Below, in pieces: positions 7,665 through 7,996 of a DNA stretch of 7,996 nt (position 1 is the stretch's first letter; each line of letters opens with the position of its first letter). Source of the DNA: Amnimonas aquatica (GTDB lineage: Bacteria > Pseudomonadota > Gammaproteobacteria > Pseudomonadales > Moraxellaceae). The translations under genes and the position numbers were made by a program. The notes beneath the pieces were generated by a model, which worked only from the letters and a program-made list of their open reading frames with translations, ran no database searches and was not told the DNA's origin. Location: NCBI RefSeq assembly GCF_002943415.1, contig NZ_PTQZ01000006.1, positions 1-7,996 on the forward strand, read 5' to 3'.

Positions 7665-7988
7665 TCATGCCTCGCTCAGCAGGATGTCGCCGTTCTCGGT
7701 GCGGATGGCGACCGGCAGCAGCGCCTCGCCCTGGCAGGGGCCGCTGACGCATACGCCGTCCTCGACGCGGAACAGCGCGCCGTGGTTGCTGCAGATCAGG
7801 TAGTAGTTCTCGCTGTCCATGAACTCGTCCGGGTTGAACTCCAGGTTGATGCCCAGGTGCGGACAGATGTTCTGCCAGGCGTGGACCTGACCGTCGCGGA
7901 GCACGAGGATGACCTCGCCCTGCGGCGAACGGAAGCTGCGGCCGACGTTCTCTTCGAGCTCGGCGAGGGCGCAGAGTCTGAAACTCAT
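7665..7988 (-). CDS. Small Rieske [2Fe-2S] protein
   Basis: Probable soluble Rieske-type ferredoxin of 107 aa. The cluster ligands are seen as CPHLG (Cys42, His44) and CSNHG (Cys66, His69), with 21 residues between His44 and Cys66. The remainder matches the single-domain Rieske fold: the N-terminus has alternating beta strands (about 1-40), and the segment after the second ligand pair, ALFRVEDGVCVSGPCQGEALLPV, is the usual proline loop/beta region. No signal peptide or membrane anchor, so a cytoplasmic electron carrier or a subunit like those of dioxygenases and NirD is likely. The partner is not visible. The start is ATG 7988-7986, only 8 bp from the right edge, so the upstream region is out of view. 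It precedes dksA on the same strand with an 83-bp gap. Physiological role not known. Confidence 0.9.
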   Translation of the reverse strand: MSFRLCALAELEENVGRSFRSPQGEVILVLRDGQVHAWQNICPHLGINLEFNPDEFMDSENYYLICSNHGALFRVEDGVCVSGPCQGEALLPVAIRTENGDILLSEA

Positions 7989-7996
7989 TCGGCGGT

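Overview
The window is GC-rich chromosomal DNA in which every gene is read from the minus strand, so transcription runs from the right end to the left. The order (reading direction) is: Rieske [2Fe-2S] protein, dksA, gluQ (glutamyl-Q tRNA(Asp) synthetase), cbrX, cbrA, cbrB, a CrcZ-type small RNA, then pcnB cut by the left edge. The order dksA-gluQ-cbrX-cbrA-cbrB-crcZ-pcnB is the one known from Pseudomonas. This points to a gammaproteobacterium of the Pseudomonadales or a nearby marine lineage (for example Marinobacter- or Alcanivorax-like); the species cannot be fixed from the sequence alone.

Right part (6202-7988): the Rieske protein, then dksA with its own sigma70-like promoter, then gluQ only 12 bases after dksA. 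DksA and GluQ-RS probably share one transcript. They link the stringent response with tRNA modification.

Middle (1635-6116): a tight operon cbrX-cbrA-cbrB with overlapping ends (11 bp and 4 bp). CbrA is an SLC5-transporter/sensor-kinase fusion with about 13 membrane helices, a STAC linker, PAS, HisKA and HATPase domains. CbrB is an NtrC-type sigma54 activator with intact receiver, GAFTGA loop and HTH. Together they form the CbrAB carbon/nitrogen balance system.

Gap 1203-1634: there is no protein gene, but it is packed with signals. In reading order these are a CbrB-type palindrome (TGTTAC-N4-GTAACG), an A+T-rich tract, a near-perfect sigma54 promoter (TTGGCACG-N4-CTGCT), an RNA of about 195 nt with several AANAANAA (Hfq/Crc-binding) motifs, a strong Rho-independent terminator, and an extended -10 promoter for pcnB. 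This is the CbrB -> CrcZ -> Crc/Hfq circuit of catabolite repression, with an RNA about half the length of Pseudomonas CrcZ. The RNA also carries a hairpin whose loop matches the CsrA/RsmA consensus CANGGAYG exactly, which suggests an untested link to the Csr/Rsm network.

A 17-bp exact repeat occurs in the two non-coding stretches that flank cbrXAB (upstream of cbrX and upstream of crcZ) and has no explanation from the annotated features.
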